This document shows, in pieces, positions 24,658-36,799 of a DNA stretch of 64,000 bases. The DNA comes from Chytridium lagenaria. Taxonomy: Eukaryota; Chytridiomycota; Chytridiomycetes; Chytridiales; Chytridiaceae. The notes beneath the pieces were generated by a model, which had not been told where the DNA came from, made no database searches, and saw nothing but the letters and a program-made list of their open reading frames with translations. The translations under genes and the position numbers were made by a program. The stretch is from NCBI GenBank assembly GCA_025449115.1, contig JAHLKC010000023.1:248001-312000 (forward strand), in the 5' to 3' direction. Position 1 is the stretch's first letter. Every line of letters begins with the position of its first letter.

Positions 24658-26840
24658 ATGTTCTTGGTTCCCTTCCTGCTCGCCTTCATTCTGGCTGGAT
24701 TCTTGAGCCATGCACCTAGTACGGAAGGAGCGACATCCCCCGAGGCGGATCCTCTAAAGAGTAAGAAGTTCTCTTAAGTCCCGGATTCTCATAATGCAAT
24801 TGAAATAGCCGGGAGATCGTTTGTGAAGGTCGAACCAGAGCGAATAGAGGAGTATCGGTGATCGCAAGGATTGTATTGCTCCTTACTGATATATACGTAA
24901 AGATTGAAAGTAAAGGAGATGTTTTATCATGGATTTTATTCGTACATGTCCGTTGCATTTCCCTTGGATGAAATGAAGCCGCTGAGCGGCGCTGGATTTG
25001 ACACACTTGGAAAGTAGTTAAAGTGAAAAGACCTCAATCTGACATCTCTTTAGCTTCTCGCTAACGCTTGTGGATGCATTGGATACCTTGATGGTAAGTG
25101 TTGCAGATTCGCATTGTCCTTTTAACGAAGTATTGAAAGGTATTGGGAGATAAGACGTCTTTTATCTATGGACTTCGTTTGCTCGGCACTATTGACTTCA
25201 GGTTGGATGTGAACGTGTCGGTGTTCGAGACCAATATCCGAATCCTTGGAGGACTTCTTTCATGTCACATTATGGCTGCGACGGATCCTTACGTTTCGAA
25301 GTTCTATGACTGGTCATTGCTCGAAAAAGCGGAAGACCTTGGGAACCGTCTTCTTGTAGCATTCGATACGCCGACGGGTTTGCCGTACGGAACGGTACAT
25401 CACACATTTTAAGCCAGTTTATCTTATTGAACCTCAGGTGAATCTTTTGACTGGCGTCAACAAAGATGAGTCGGAGGATGTTTGCACTGCTTGTGCTGGC
25501 TCATTTAGTATTGAGTTTACGTGGCTAAGCCTGCTGACAGATAATCCAAAATATGAGGTGTGAATTGGCATGTTTGCGCACATATCTCACGCGTAGGATA
25601 GATGGCGGCACGGAGAGCGATGCGGGCTTTATGGAAACGACGGTCAACTTTAGATCTTTTTGGAAACCATATTAACGTTCGAACTGGTGAATGGACATAC
25701 AAGGTTCATATATTACACGAGTTTGGCTAACTCCTGCAAGGAATGTACGATTGGCGGCCTTGTTGATTCTTATTACGAGTATCTCTTGAAATCCTATGTC
25801 GGGTTTTCGGACGAAGAGGAATACAACGAGATGTTTTGGCGGGTTTGTTCTAAAGTCTCCTCAGTCACAATGCTGACTAGTGAAGTCTTATAGGGCCGTA
25901 AAAATCTACATGAAGCAAAACGATTGGCACGTCGATGTTGATATGAATACAGGGACTATGTATGCCCCGCTGTTTCACTCGCTTGGTGCGTTTTGGCCAG
26001 GTGTAAAGATAATGGCTGGTGATGTATCTGAGGTAATAGCCCATGTTAATCATTCTTAACGTATAAGGCTATGGCAGAGTTAAACTCGATCTCTTATCTT
26101 TTTAATCACGTCAAGTTTCTCCCGGAAGCTCTTAATTTGCAGAACTCAAATCTAGTCGAAGGACGCATTGGGTGATATTAAATTATACTATAGCAACTAA
26201 CGACTGTAGGTATCCCCTACGGCCAGAATTCGTTGAAAGTCTTTGGCTTGCTTTCAGGGCCACCAAGGATAGCAATATATTGCAACTCGGAATGGAAATT
26301 GTTGATCGATTAAACAATATGTACGCGCACCTTTTGGTTATCTTCTAACTATAAAGGACGAGAACGAAATACGGTTTTGCCAATGTAAAAGACGTGCGGA
26401 CGGCGGAGCTCGAAGATAAAATGGAAAGCTTTTTCCTCGCTGAGACTTTAAAATATCTCTATCTTTTGTTTGATGCATCAAACCCGTTTAATTCAAAAAA
26501 CTACATTTTCAACAGTAAGTTGGAAATTACACGAAACCGTATTAATCAATCCTAGCTGAAGCGCATCCTTTTCCAGTGTATTAGCCCTTAGCTTAATTTT
26601 TTTTTAATTATATCTTATAGGTGGAAGAGTCATTACACATCTAAACACCCGCTTACAGATGACGAGAAGTTGGACGTCTTCAACAGCAAAATTCCCCCCA
26701 TACCCGTTAAAAAAACAGGCTCGCGTTCGTATTATGGTGATGACAGGGATAGAGTCACCACTGGATTCGCATTTAAACGTTGCTGGGCTGAGGACTGGAG
26801 ACACGCTTTGACGATGGCTATTGAACAATGGCGCGGTTGA
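24658..26840 (+). CDS. EDEM-type GH47 alpha-mannosidase-like ERAD protein
   Basis: Glycosyl hydrolase 47 homologue that recognises or trims mannoses on misfolded glycoproteins in the ER and feeds them to ERAD. The start at 24658 gives a signal peptide (MFLVPFLLAFILAGFLSHA). Family landmarks come in order: YMSVAFPLDEMKPLSGAGFD, LTLVDALDTLM, FETNIRILGGLLSCH, FDTPTGLPYGTVN, GSFSIEFTWLSLLTDNPKYE, ELEDKMESFFLAETLKYLYL and the terminal NTEAHPFP. These match EDEM rather than Golgi mannosidases. The acidic residues in FETN, SIEF, FLAE and TEAH are kept, so the active-site frame appears intact. A last intron (donor gtatta after CCA-GT, acceptor near 26620) adds a polar C-terminal exon ending EQWRG at 26840. 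Apart from small intron-border questions it is one of the cleaner genes here. Confidence 0.92.
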
Positions 26841-27436
26841 CATTGATGACGTACATGTACTGCAAATAAATAGTCGTCTCCTGTGAGGTGACAAAGTTGT
26901 CCAGAAATTGTCAGCAGAAAAAAACGGCATCACTGATGAAGGTTGATCAACTTAAGGCTCGGGCATTGGCCATCCCAACGCCATCAAGCTTTGTGCAAAA
27001 GTAGGATAGGAATGGTGTGAATGTTTAAGAGGCTTACGCTTCCATTCAGGAAGAAAGATTCCAATTCCCATTTGACGATGAAGGAGAGTCCTGCAGGCAG
27101 GACATCCTCTGTCGGAAAGGTCCTCGGGCTGCGGTCTTATGTGCAAGATGTTTCACGATTGAGTAAACGGGATATCTTCAAGTGATATACGTAGTGCGGT
27201 GAAAGCATCGCTCAAAAAGATGGACGAAAGAAAGTAATATTGGAAGAAATGTGAAGCATGCTAAATAGATAGTTGAGGCGGAGGTGATCGTATTCAATGA
27301 TGCATCGGCAGCATCGTCATCGACTCTAGATGCAACGTCATCGTATGAGAAACGAGCTTTCATGGTGAAGAATTTGGAATTACTTAAATGTGCTAAACAT
27401 AATCAAAGTCGTCAGACGTGAGCAAGGTTTTTAACG
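26841..27436. other. Region without assigned gene
   Basis: About 600 bases. Minus-strand frames at 27178-27363 and 26952-27146 give short peptides with one hydrophobic stretch, but I cannot join them into a protein or see a family. A small minus-strand gene is possible. The rest is unremarkable. Confidence 0.35.
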
Positions 27437-28145
27437 ATGGATTAAAAAAGGTTCGACGAAGGAGGAAGCTCAAGACAAGTAAGTTTTATGATCACGCTGC
27501 TTTCTCACTATTTTAGAGAGGATGATAAAAATGACAAAGAGCTGATGGATTTGTTAAAATCTTCGAGACTCTTAGAGGACTTCGGTAGAATTACCAGCAT
27601 GTTATGAATTTGAAACTTATGCAACCTCTTAGCTGCCTCAGAACTGACTGGAAAGGATCGACGAGAATATTTGGAGAAAAAGATAACGGAGATCGGTGGC
27701 AAGGTATTTTTGGTTTCTATTTTTTTTTATTATATTTTTTCTATTCTAATTATGATCATCTAGGATTTGAAGAAACAAAAGGCGGCACCACCGATTCGCG
27801 TTGGAATTATCAAGGCGGAAAAGGGCCGAGCTCAAAAGCGTTTACAGATGGCCAAAGATATGGGATTATACCACTCATCCCTGAGATCGCAGATATTAAA
27901 CGGAGACGAGAAGCCCGTGCAAAAGAAGAAGGTTAACAAGAGGAGTAATCGCGAATTAACTGGGAGCACGGGCACATTCAGTGGTGGCGTGTTGCATTGC
28001 CGAAATCTGTGATAAAGTCTACAAATGCGGCACCAAAGGCGTTCAAGAGGGGTAAAGGCAAAGGAGCGTTTTTAGTTTGGAGGGTGGTGCTGGTCCTAGG
28101 CCAGGAAAGAAGCCAAAGTCTAGCAAGGGAAAGAAGAAGAGATGA
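27437..28145 (+). CDS. DUF4602-like (C1orf131/Faf1-type) nucleolar protein
   Basis: Small lysine-rich protein, probably a ribosome-biogenesis factor by family resemblance. Pieces in order: DDKNDKELMDLLKSSRLLED, then LTGKDRREYLEKKITEIGGK, a short intron (about 27705-27763), LKKQKAAPPIRVGIIKAEKG and AQKRLQMAKDMGLYHSSL. The terminal signature is STGTFSGGVLHLPKSVIKS, seen by changing frame once near 27990. The very basic end is PGKKPKSSKGKKKR, reached by another one-base step at a T-run near 28070. The GxFxxGVLxL..xxI pattern near the C-terminus is what points to DUF4602. The start is not fixed. No catalytic domain; it is likely a scaffold in the small-subunit processome. Confidence 0.6.
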
Positions 28146-28197
28146 TGATGCCCTTTGACAACCATCCTTGTGTCCAAATTTATACTCAGATGCAAAC

Positions 28198-31100
28198 ATG
28201 AGCAACCAACACATCTCAACATCAAATCCAGTCCCCCATCCAGCCCAGCCCATGTCTGAAGATGTTCATTCTCCAGGTATACCAAATGATCGTGGAAACG
28301 AATGGCTCGTGGCAAAATACCTTGACTACGAACAGGTCCGAGAAAACAAGGCCGAAAGGGATCTCCTCGGACAGAAGGTTCAATCAACCTTTGTCGCTTT
28401 CCAGTTGTCTCAAACATTCAAATACAACAGATAATAGACCACCTCTCATCCTCCGCCACATTCAACCAAGTACCTCAAAGCATATCCGTCTCAAATCCCA
28501 TGGGAATCCATTTTGGAACAAAAAGCCCTAATGAATCACCGGAAGTACGATCAATGACTGTAATGGGACCACCTGAAAGCTTTTTAAGAAGTTTCGTGAT
28601 ATTACCAGAAGGCAATGAATTCTCTTGCCGCGTCAACGGAGAAGATGCTGCGCAAACGAAAAACTGGCCTGCAAAAAAGGGAATACTTCTTGAGGTGGCC
28701 TCCGAGGCTTCAACCATCTTCGGTGTTCATAGTGGATGGCTTTTAATGCTAGTGGATGTTGTTAACGAGACGGGGAACTCGCCCACTTTAGATTCTTATG
28801 TTGTGTATCGACCACTTGTTAAAGTCGTTGCGGATAAAAGTATCGCAAAGTTTGAGTTTGATGTTTACACTAAACCATTCGTTCCAAAGCAAGTCATGGG
28901 TATGCTGTTTTGCCAATTTTCTTGTCGCTAACATCATTCAGATGTTAACATGCTTCCGTGCTATTTTGTTCCTGGGCTTAAATTGACCGGTCCCGAGTAT
29001 AAAACTGGTTTATTGAGTCATGGGCTCCGTTAAACTCTGGGTACGTACCATAGAATCAATTAGAATCGCGCTCTTAGCTAAACTACGATATCTTCATCAG
29101 GGATTTGTCAGTTTTGAGAGAACCGCTACCCATGCAGCCAATTTTCGATACTACAAACATACCTATCCCCGCGCTCTCCATTTCTTCGTATTGCGAGCGT
29201 TTTATACTTCTTTTGAGAATGGATTATGGTTCCCGCATGCAGCAAGTAGCTGCAAATAATATGTACGGAACTCGTATTATTAGCGATGGCACTATGTCAC
29301 GGGTATATGATCAGGTTTGCCTTGCTAACTTCATTAGATTACAGTTCCGGGCATTGTAGATGATAACCCGAGGCTTCGTATTGGCGATGTGATTCGGATC
29401 CGAAGGCTTCCTTTTGATGGTTTCGAGTACGAGGTTGTTATCTTTAGGTTCAATTGTTCTTATAATATTTTTAGGCGTTTATCTATGGTTCGTCAATCGA
29501 TGATTCTCTTTGACTGAATTACTGCAGCTGTCGTTAGACGAAACCAGTCAGTTTACTTCCGAATACCAAAATTAGCTACGCGTCCGATGACGAGTTTAAC
29601 ATTCAATTTATGTTGAATGATGTGTTGAGTCGAGCCATGATCAGAGGCATTCAGTTTATGGGTCAATGGATGCTTTATGGCAGTCGCATGGCACGAAGTT
29701 TTCTCTTTCCTGATGTGGAGGACGCAACATTTAGTCAAAGGACAGATTTCATTCCAAGCGAAAAGCTTGAATTTAGGGATGTTAATCTAAACATTAGTCA
29801 GATGGTATAAATATTTACTTTGCCCTAGTACTTAAAATCACAGAGAGCTGTTCAATCGATTGTGGATCAAAAGTATGGTCAAGTACCCTTTTTGATTGTA
29901 AGTTATCTCGCATCGTCAATTGTTAATGAATTGCAGTGGGTCCCCCGGAACAGGCAAAACGATGACGTGTGGTCGAAAGCATTTTCCAAGTCATTCAACT
30001 CAACCCCGAATTCCGAGTCCTGGCATGTGCGCCATCAAGTTCTGCCGCTGACACGCTTACGCGGCGACTTAAAACGTTTCTACAGCCTGGCCAGCTATTA
30101 CGCCTGATATCATCCACAAGACCATTCATGAAGTCTCTGAGAATTATTACCATACACGGTATCACGTGAAGGACATTTCGACCTTCCCCCGATGTTGAGG
30201 ATCATGCAGACAAGGGTTTTAGTGTGTACGTGTGACGAAGCAGATATGCTTGTGTCGGCGGGGTTGACGAATCAGTTTTCGACGGAGCATTTTTCTGCGT
30301 ATCATCTTAGACAGGAGGCAAAATTTACCATTTTTTCATCGTACCAAGACGGTTTTAAAGTAATCCGCTTTGGACGGTAAGATGGTTGTAGTTTTAAATC
30401 TGATGATGATCAGCATTTGTTCATTGATGAAGCAGGACAAGCAACAGAACCTGAAACTTGTCTGCCCTTATCGGTGATCGCTAATGGTCTTTCGAAGTTT
30501 CGAGTCGCCAGCCAATGAGTATTTCGTTCCAGTTATTTTGTCTGGAGATCATATGCAGGTAAGTCTATTTTCATGTATACAATTGCATCTAATATTTGAA
30601 GCTCGGTCCTTTGGTTCAAAGCGCCCTTTGCGCGGGAGCATGGCTTTGATGTTAGCTATTTCGAGAGAATTATTGGAAGGCCGTTGTATAAAGATCATCC
30701 CGACGCGCGTGGAGCTCCACGTAGAAAAGTGGAGGCAGAAAATTACGGGGATACTTCATTGATTTTGCAGGATATCAGAGCACCTTTCGTAAACCTTATT
30801 CGAACTATCGGTCGCATCCTGGTTTGTGGCATGACTTCTATTTGCGTTTCTACTCTTTGCAAAAAAATATTAATTGGTTTGTAGCAATGATCGTCGTTCC
30901 TTCTCAACTCTCGTACAACAACACTCTTGTTCCTATGCGGACCCTTCGATCACTCACTCTCTTCTGGTATACCTATTCTACCTAATCCCGATGTTCCGAT
31001 CGTTTTTTGTGGGGTAACAGGAATCGACGATCGTGCGAGCGACGAAGGGGCATCCTGGTGGAACGCCATCGAGGCCGCCAAGGTTTTAGAACTTATCGAA

Positions 31101-32157
31101 AGTATTCTTCGTCACGGCGTTAGCTTGAAAGACTTTGGAATTATATCACCGTTCCGTGAGCAAGTCAAGGTTGACATAGTTTTTTTTTCTCTCTCCGATG
31201 TAACCGTTTGTATAGCGTCTTCGTAAATTGATGCGTGCCCGGGGGTTGGGAGGGATTGACGTGGGAACTGTTGAGGACTATCAGGGGATGGAGAGGAAGA
31301 TCATTATTTTGTCGTGTGTTAGGAGTAGATATCGGTTTTTGGCGGATGATATACGTGATAACATTGGGGTCGTCAATTTTCCGAGACGGTTGAACGTGGC
31401 GTTGACGAGAGCAAAGAGGTGATTGCTTACATGCGTTCATTGATTTCTAATGTTGCTAGCCTACTTGTTATCGTTGGGAACCCCGCCTTGCTTGTGGTAC
31501 GTCAGTTCCCCCCAATTTCTATTTTACCATATTTTTATTTTATTTAGTTAGTTAATTAATAATTAATGTCTGATCTTGTTCTAGCTTGATCCATTTTGGA
31601 AAGAGCATTTGACGTTTTATGTCCAAAATAACTGCTATACGGGATGCCCACTTCCTACTCAACTTCTGCAAGTGCAAAACGACCCAGCTGTTCGACGATC
31701 CTCCTCCACTTCGGATCTTCGAAAACCTCAAAACCTTTCGTTAACCGAGACAACGATTCTAGAGGCGAGCCAAAGTCGATCCCAAGATGCTCAAAGAAGA
31801 CTTAGTCGAAAAAGTTCTCGGGATAGTATTTCAAGCCGAACGATGCCATCGGAGTTGGTCGAAATCTCATCCAATGTACAGAGCCAACCCAATTCAAAGA
31901 TGTCCCGCGAAGCTTTTTCACCGAAACCCGAAACCCCTTTGTGGAACCACCCAAGCTCAAATCTTACGTCGTTTTTCCAAACCGCCGCATCGCCCTCCGA
32001 CAAGACGGCTGTTTCCAGTGACGAGCTTTTGGAAGGATTCAAGGAGAATCACGAGAAGCGTAACTCTACAGCGAATCTTCCGGCATTTTTCCAAACGAAC
32101 GCGGGAAATACGAATGGTCTTGACGAAGAGCTTGGGGGAGATTTAGAGGATGAATAG
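28198..32157 (+). CDS. MOV10/SDE3-like superfamily 1 RNA helicase
   Basis: Upf1-family RNA helicase of the MOV10 branch, linked in other eukaryotes to RNA silencing, mRNA decay and transposon control. The N-terminal half (28500-29800) holds beta-rich segments. The motor core is complete: QRAVQSIVDQKYGQVPFLI before the P-loop GSPGTGKT (29938), VLACAPSSSAADTLTRRL (motif Ia), LFIDEAGQATEPE (motif II, near 30420), VILSGDHMQ-LGPLVQSA (motif III), FGIISPFREQV (IV), GTVEDYQGMERKIIILS (V) and FPRRLNVALTRAKSLLVIVG (VI). A Ser/Gln/Asn-rich disordered tail of about 170 residues ends at 32157. Walker A reads GSPG instead of the usual GPPG. The splice just before it leaves a one-base phase problem, and other frame steps occur near 28440 and 30170-30400. 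Confidence 0.85.
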
Positions 32158-32740
32158 GGGTTGATTGCCTACCCGGGGATAGGTTGACATTTGGAGGCGA
32201 GTGGGTGGATTTAAGCGAAACGGAGAAGGGATGGGCGGGAAACTTTGTGAACACGATTATTTTTTTGAGCGTTATACGTTTCTGTTCTTCAGGGACACTT
32301 GAGATGTACGGGAGTCGACGCTCGACTTACATGCATTCTCCTTTCCGGGCAGCCACCCGTCCTTCTCGGTTCATGTGTTTCTTTTTTATTGCTTAGCACT
32401 GTATATTGTAAATTATTTATAAGCTTATTGCAAATGCAGAATGAACGGAGTAATCAGAAAATCTGGGGTCTAATCGTTCTTTTATCATAAATTGAACCCA
32501 AAATGAGTTAAAAAGAAACAGGAGGTGAGTCAAAGGCCAAAACCTCGAATATTCTCTTCGGTATCGACGACGAACAGGGAAATGGGGATGAAATGTTATG
32601 TATCTTCCGGGTTCATCCTTTTTTCAAGCAGAAAGAATAAAAAAAAACAATTAGGCATTGACAAACAAGACAAACAGCCAAAGCAGGCTAGTTTAACAGA
32701 AAAGGTCCAAGGCCCCAAAACAAAATAGCCAAATCGGCAC
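32158..32740. other. Convergent intergenic region
   Basis: About 580 bases between the 3' ends of the helicase (+) and the cysteine-rich gene (-). A/T-rich with short A-runs near 32640. No gene, tRNA or repeat seen. Confidence 0.5.
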
Positions 32741-33799
32741 CTAGATATCGTCTTTGAGAGCTCCATACCAGGAACGAATGAGTTTTCCTCGCACCGCTGT
32801 CAAACGAAGTTGCGATAAAATCGAAGGTGACTACAAATCCGAGAATCAGTTATTTTGAAACATGGGCAGCAACAACTTACAATCGTCAATCCTGTTGATG
32901 GGGAAACTGTTGAGAAGGATTTCGATTGCGGGATTGATGCGGATGGAATGGATGTGAAGGGAGAAGATGTGGATGCGCTGGTGAATCGGAAGGAGGTGGA
33001 GGGTTTTGAGGAGAATGAGGGGGAGGTAGTGAATCTGGAGGTGGGTTTTGGGGCGCTGGAGGTGCGCATTCCGCGAGTGAATGCTCTGAAGGCGGTGGGT
33101 CTGTGCATGATTTGCCCTTTTCTCTTTGAAAGTTGAGAATTGTCAAACTTGCGTATATTCTCATCAAATGCCACGATAATCTGCTTAAAACCATATTACT
33201 CTTGAAGCAGAAAAGCCGGTATCCGCTTCATCGACTTCACCGACGTTCAAGTTATTCAACTTTGACGTCTTCCAGCACAACTTGCAATTATACGCATCCA
33301 CGATAACCCCTCCATCCTTCAGATACTCAAATCGATGACCCTCACGGGGATCACAGCTTGAATCTCTGCATTCCTCGCAAGTCCACGGATCATGATGAAA
33401 ACGGGCCGCACAAGAGATGCAATACAATTTCAAGCAGAATGTACATCGTCCATTAAGATCTCCAAAATCGTAGTTTGTGCAGAGTGCTCTCTGCCTGGAA
33501 TGCGTGAAAGGCTCTCTGCATCCGTCGCATACGGCGGGTTCGGATGAGCGAGTGTTGGTGCAAGCCTCGCAAAAGTTTTCGTCGCATATGATGGTGTTGG
33601 ATTGAGGGTCGGCTTCGGGATCGCAGAAGGGGAGGTTGCAGCCAGTGCACATGTTGTGTCCATTTAAGCCTTGACTACATGCGATGCAGAGAGGTTGGAG
33701 GCATGATTTGCAATTTTGAAGAGAATCATCAACTTTAGCACAGTTTGAGCATGTCCCAATGCTGGGTGTCAAGTCTTTGTCCTGAATGCTGTCGAGCAT
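32741..33799 (-). CDS. Cysteine-rich, probably zinc-binding protein
   Basis: The start at 33799 (MLDSIQDKDLTPSIGTCSNC) opens a run of CxxC and CxxxC pairs: CSNCAKVDDSLQNCKSC, CIACSQGLNGHNMCTGC, ENFCEACTNTRSSEPAVCDG, CTFCLKLYCISCAARFHHD and CEECRDSSC. These suggest several zinc fingers, loosely like RING/B-box or IBR arrays, with no exact match. Coding continues past the apparent stop after SRVIWF if one T of a TTTT run is ignored, giving KQIIVAFDENIRKF and a Ser/Thr/Phe-rich segment. A good intron (gtaagttg...ttgtag, about 32829-32879) then leads to SPSILSQLRLTAVRGKLIRS and the stop at 32741. The neighbour upstream on the same strand is also cysteine-rich. Function unknown. Confidence 0.6.
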
Positions 33800-33803
33800 A
33801 CGT

Positions 33804-34963
33804 CAAATTATCTCTTCATCGAAATTGTCGGCGATTCGAAGAGTAGCAGATATCGACCGTCGGAATCTGTGCCAGTCATAGACATAGCAGAAGTCGCAAT
33901 TGCATCTCTCGCAAGTAATTAATAATTCCCTCGGCAGATTAGCCGTTCGCATCATAGTATTCGGTTTCCTGCTTGCAGATCTTCTTTTTGATAATTTTAG
34001 GAAGAAAGTTCAAGGCGTTTGCAGTAGGCTAGACTCTCTTTGTTCAGAATATTTTGAGAAGGTACTCGAGTTTTGCATGCTCATTCCTATTCTGCCGTGT
34101 GCGGAATGCATATTTTCCGCAGTCATTTCTATACAATTATCACTTGAAACGCGCCTAAAGCAGGCCGATACGGTCGAATTTATTAAAGCAGGTGCATTCT
34201 TATTTCTATCCTAGAGCGAAAATGTCTGAAGTTTTAAGGGGGTTAGTTGAATTGGGAATATAATGGTTTTAGACTTTAAAATGTACGCTTAAAAAGAACT
34301 TTTCTTTAAAAATTCGAGGGTTAAAGTACAATTATATACACAGAAATGCAAAACTTGCGGCCAAAGCCATATGGTCCAGATTTGGCGCGTTCATCGCTTG
34401 AAAGCAGCACATGATCTCTTGGAGAAGCCATCACATCCTACCCCTCCTCCTTGCAGCCCCGACAACATATCGCTTTACAAGTTCCGCATTCAAAGCTTCT
34501 TGATTGCAGTAAAAACAGCACAAAGCTTCGCAAACATCACATTGAAAGCTATCCATTTTGCAAATATACAGCAAGTCTCCCCACACCCTCCACATTAAAA
34601 CCTTCGATCCTGCAAATTCTTGCAACACATTCTTCCGCATGTCCCGCAAATGAAACCTTTGCCCATTCCCGCTTTGTTTTCTTTAACACAGGTGGGGCAG
34701 ATGTCTGCTTCACACACGTTGCATGGAATGATGGGGCTGACAGTTCCGCACTGGCAAAGGCCGCATGCAGAGATGATACATATCTGTGCGATGATTTCCG
34801 CAGGAATATGTGGGCGTTTGTTTGGAGGTGAAAGCGGTTTGTCTTGATTGAGAGCATCGATCAGAACGTCTTCCAGTTTGTGGCGGCGACGGCATGAGAA
34901 CATTTTTTTGACATCATAAAGAGTGGGGAAGTCCATAATCAACAGTGGGTTGAATATTGCCAT
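33804..34963 (-). CDS. F-box-like cysteine-rich protein, broken
   Basis: The start at 34963 gives MAIFNPLLIMDFPTL, then RPHIPAEIIAQICIISA, which resembles the core of an F-box, and a cysteine array (CGLCQCGTVSPIIPCNVC, ICPTCVKEN, FICGTCGRMC). A change of frame near 34600 continues as FQCDVCEALCCFYCNQEAL. After about 34430 the frame degenerates until a last cysteine segment at about 33905-33803 (ITCERCNCDFCYVYDWHRF). The middle has several stops I cannot explain by introns, so this may be a decayed copy. It resembles the downstream gene in cysteine spacing and may be an older duplicate. Confidence is reasonable only for 34431-34963. Confidence 0.42.
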
Positions 34964-36379
34964 TCGGAAATTGCGTGTCGCTCGGTAGCCGGGCAGAGGC
35001 AGACATTGTATGGGCGCTCTTAAAAAACGCGTTAGGAGAGATAGGAATCGTAATTTAACAAATATGCCACTGTTAAAACTACAATCTACAATAATGTACT
35101 AAAAAAAAACCAACAATGATTTACGTCACCTTATACAACGATTGTAACCGTGATTAATAAAGAATGAATCAAAATATATAGTAGGAACTTACGCACCCTG
35201 CAGTATGATCAACCTTCTAGCCGTAGCAAAGTTGATATTTTTGGGTTCTACACAAAGGGCAATAGAAGTTGCCTCCATGGCCAGCTGTTTCGAAATCTTT
35301 TCAGCAGTCTATCTTTGATGTTGGTGGATATGAGCTGTAAAGAACTAAGAGTTTACTCTTTTTAACGGCATCATGAAGTCAATTCAATCATATAGGAGTT
35401 TAAATGGTATCGCGACTATCCTAAATATCAAACTAAGTAATTACTCTGATTGATTGCAAACACTCATGTACATGCTCTATGAAAATAGTCATCATATAAA
35501 GTTACCTCCATTCGCCCATCTCGCCAAAACTAACATCCCCATATTTCCCTCCAACATCCCACACGCAATAGTTCTTTCTGCAGGATACTCGACTAATCTT
35601 CCCAGCGCAGCATGAGCAAGGGCGACAACAAGTTTACTGCTGCAGTCGCATTAGATAGAACTTCACATGCTTAGCGCCAGTGAGAATTGTATAGAAGTAA
35701 GAGAGAAAAAAAAAAAAACTTTGGATAGTACCCGAAATCCGGATAACTTGAAAGGGAATTCGAGCCCGAACCCGAATTCTCTTGGGGTGTAAACACCAAG
35801 AGTAGACCAACCTCTTAAAATTTATGGGTAGGGTCGGAGATAGGCCAATAAAGAAGCGAGAACAGTGAAGTGAGGCGTTCGGCAGCCAGTCAGAAGAGGA
35901 GATTCGGCGTCCAGAAGGGCAGACAAGGGTCGGATAACAAGGGTGAGTCCATTGTTGCACAAACTGAAAGTAAATGGAGATACGTCATTGGGTAAAAACT
36001 GATGAAAATGTTCTCATTGGACTTTAGAACACTACAAAAGAATATTTTTTGTACTACAAAACTCTAATTTCTTGCGTTCAGAAACTACTTGTTTTGTACA
36101 CCCGTGCAACGCACTACAAGACCCTGAGGAGAGGTGGAAGGAGAAGAAAAAAGCGGAAAAAAGATGGTTGGAAGAATTAATCAGGAAAAGTGAATAATAA
36201 AAAAGGACGGGAGGAATTGTCAAAAGTCACGTGACCACAACTTGTCTGTGTAACCATAGCTCCAGATGTCGGGAGCCGTTGCATAGACTTTTTAGCAAAA
36301 TATCCTCCCGTTCCTTTCTTCGTTCTCAAGCTGTATCTTTGATTCCTTCTTCTGCTTTAATCTCTTACGTTGAACCACG
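34964..36379. other. Gene-poor, A/T-rich region
   Basis: About 1.4 kb with poly-A runs (35100, 35706) and no supported coding region. The short minus-strand frame 35634-35960 has no protein-like character. The region leads into transposon debris at 36.4 kb. Confidence 0.5.
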
Positions 36380-36443
36380 TTCCCGCCGTGTTTTTGTCTT
36401 TCGTTGACTCTTCTCTCTATGTTTCTCCTCCTTTTCTCTCGCG

Positions 36444-36735
36444 CATGCTTCGTTGGCGGGCTGGCACCTTCTGGATGCGTCCCGTCCATGTCTGTCCTAG
36501 TTGTCACCGCAATTTTAACCGTTCCCATTTTCGTGATTGTTCCCTCTACGCTTCCCTTCCTTATTCTCTTCTTAAAGTTTTACCCCTGGACTCCTACGAG
36601 GAGGTGTGGGATTTGCAGTTCCGTCTTGCTCCGCACTCTCACTACACTTTGTTCGACTTTTTGCTGAATCGCCGTTTCTTTGATCTTTTTGACCGCCTGT
36701 TTTCGTTCTTTGATTCTGCTATCTTACCCCCTTAA
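36444..36735 (+). pseudogene. Possible retroelement C-terminal fragment
   Basis: The frame reads MLRWRAGTFWMRPVHVCPSC then HRNFNRSHFRDC, an RxxxG...CPxC...H..C layout like the segment after the reverse transcriptase of some fungal LINEs, followed by a hydrophobic tail with many Phe and Leu. It has no upstream RT domain in the window and no start context, so it is a fragment at best. Confidence 0.35.
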
Positions 36736-36799
36736 GTGTCATTGAATAAAGTATTTTGCAAAGCACTTCAACGTCAGCCACCGATAATTTATAGTCCGT

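Noticed and set aside
26952..27363. Possible minus-strand small gene
   Set aside because: Two short frames with a hydrophobic stretch, but no joinable exons and no recognisable family.
35634..35960. 108-residue minus-strand ORF in the gene-poor region
   Set aside because: Composition and lack of any motif or neighbouring exon suggest chance openness.
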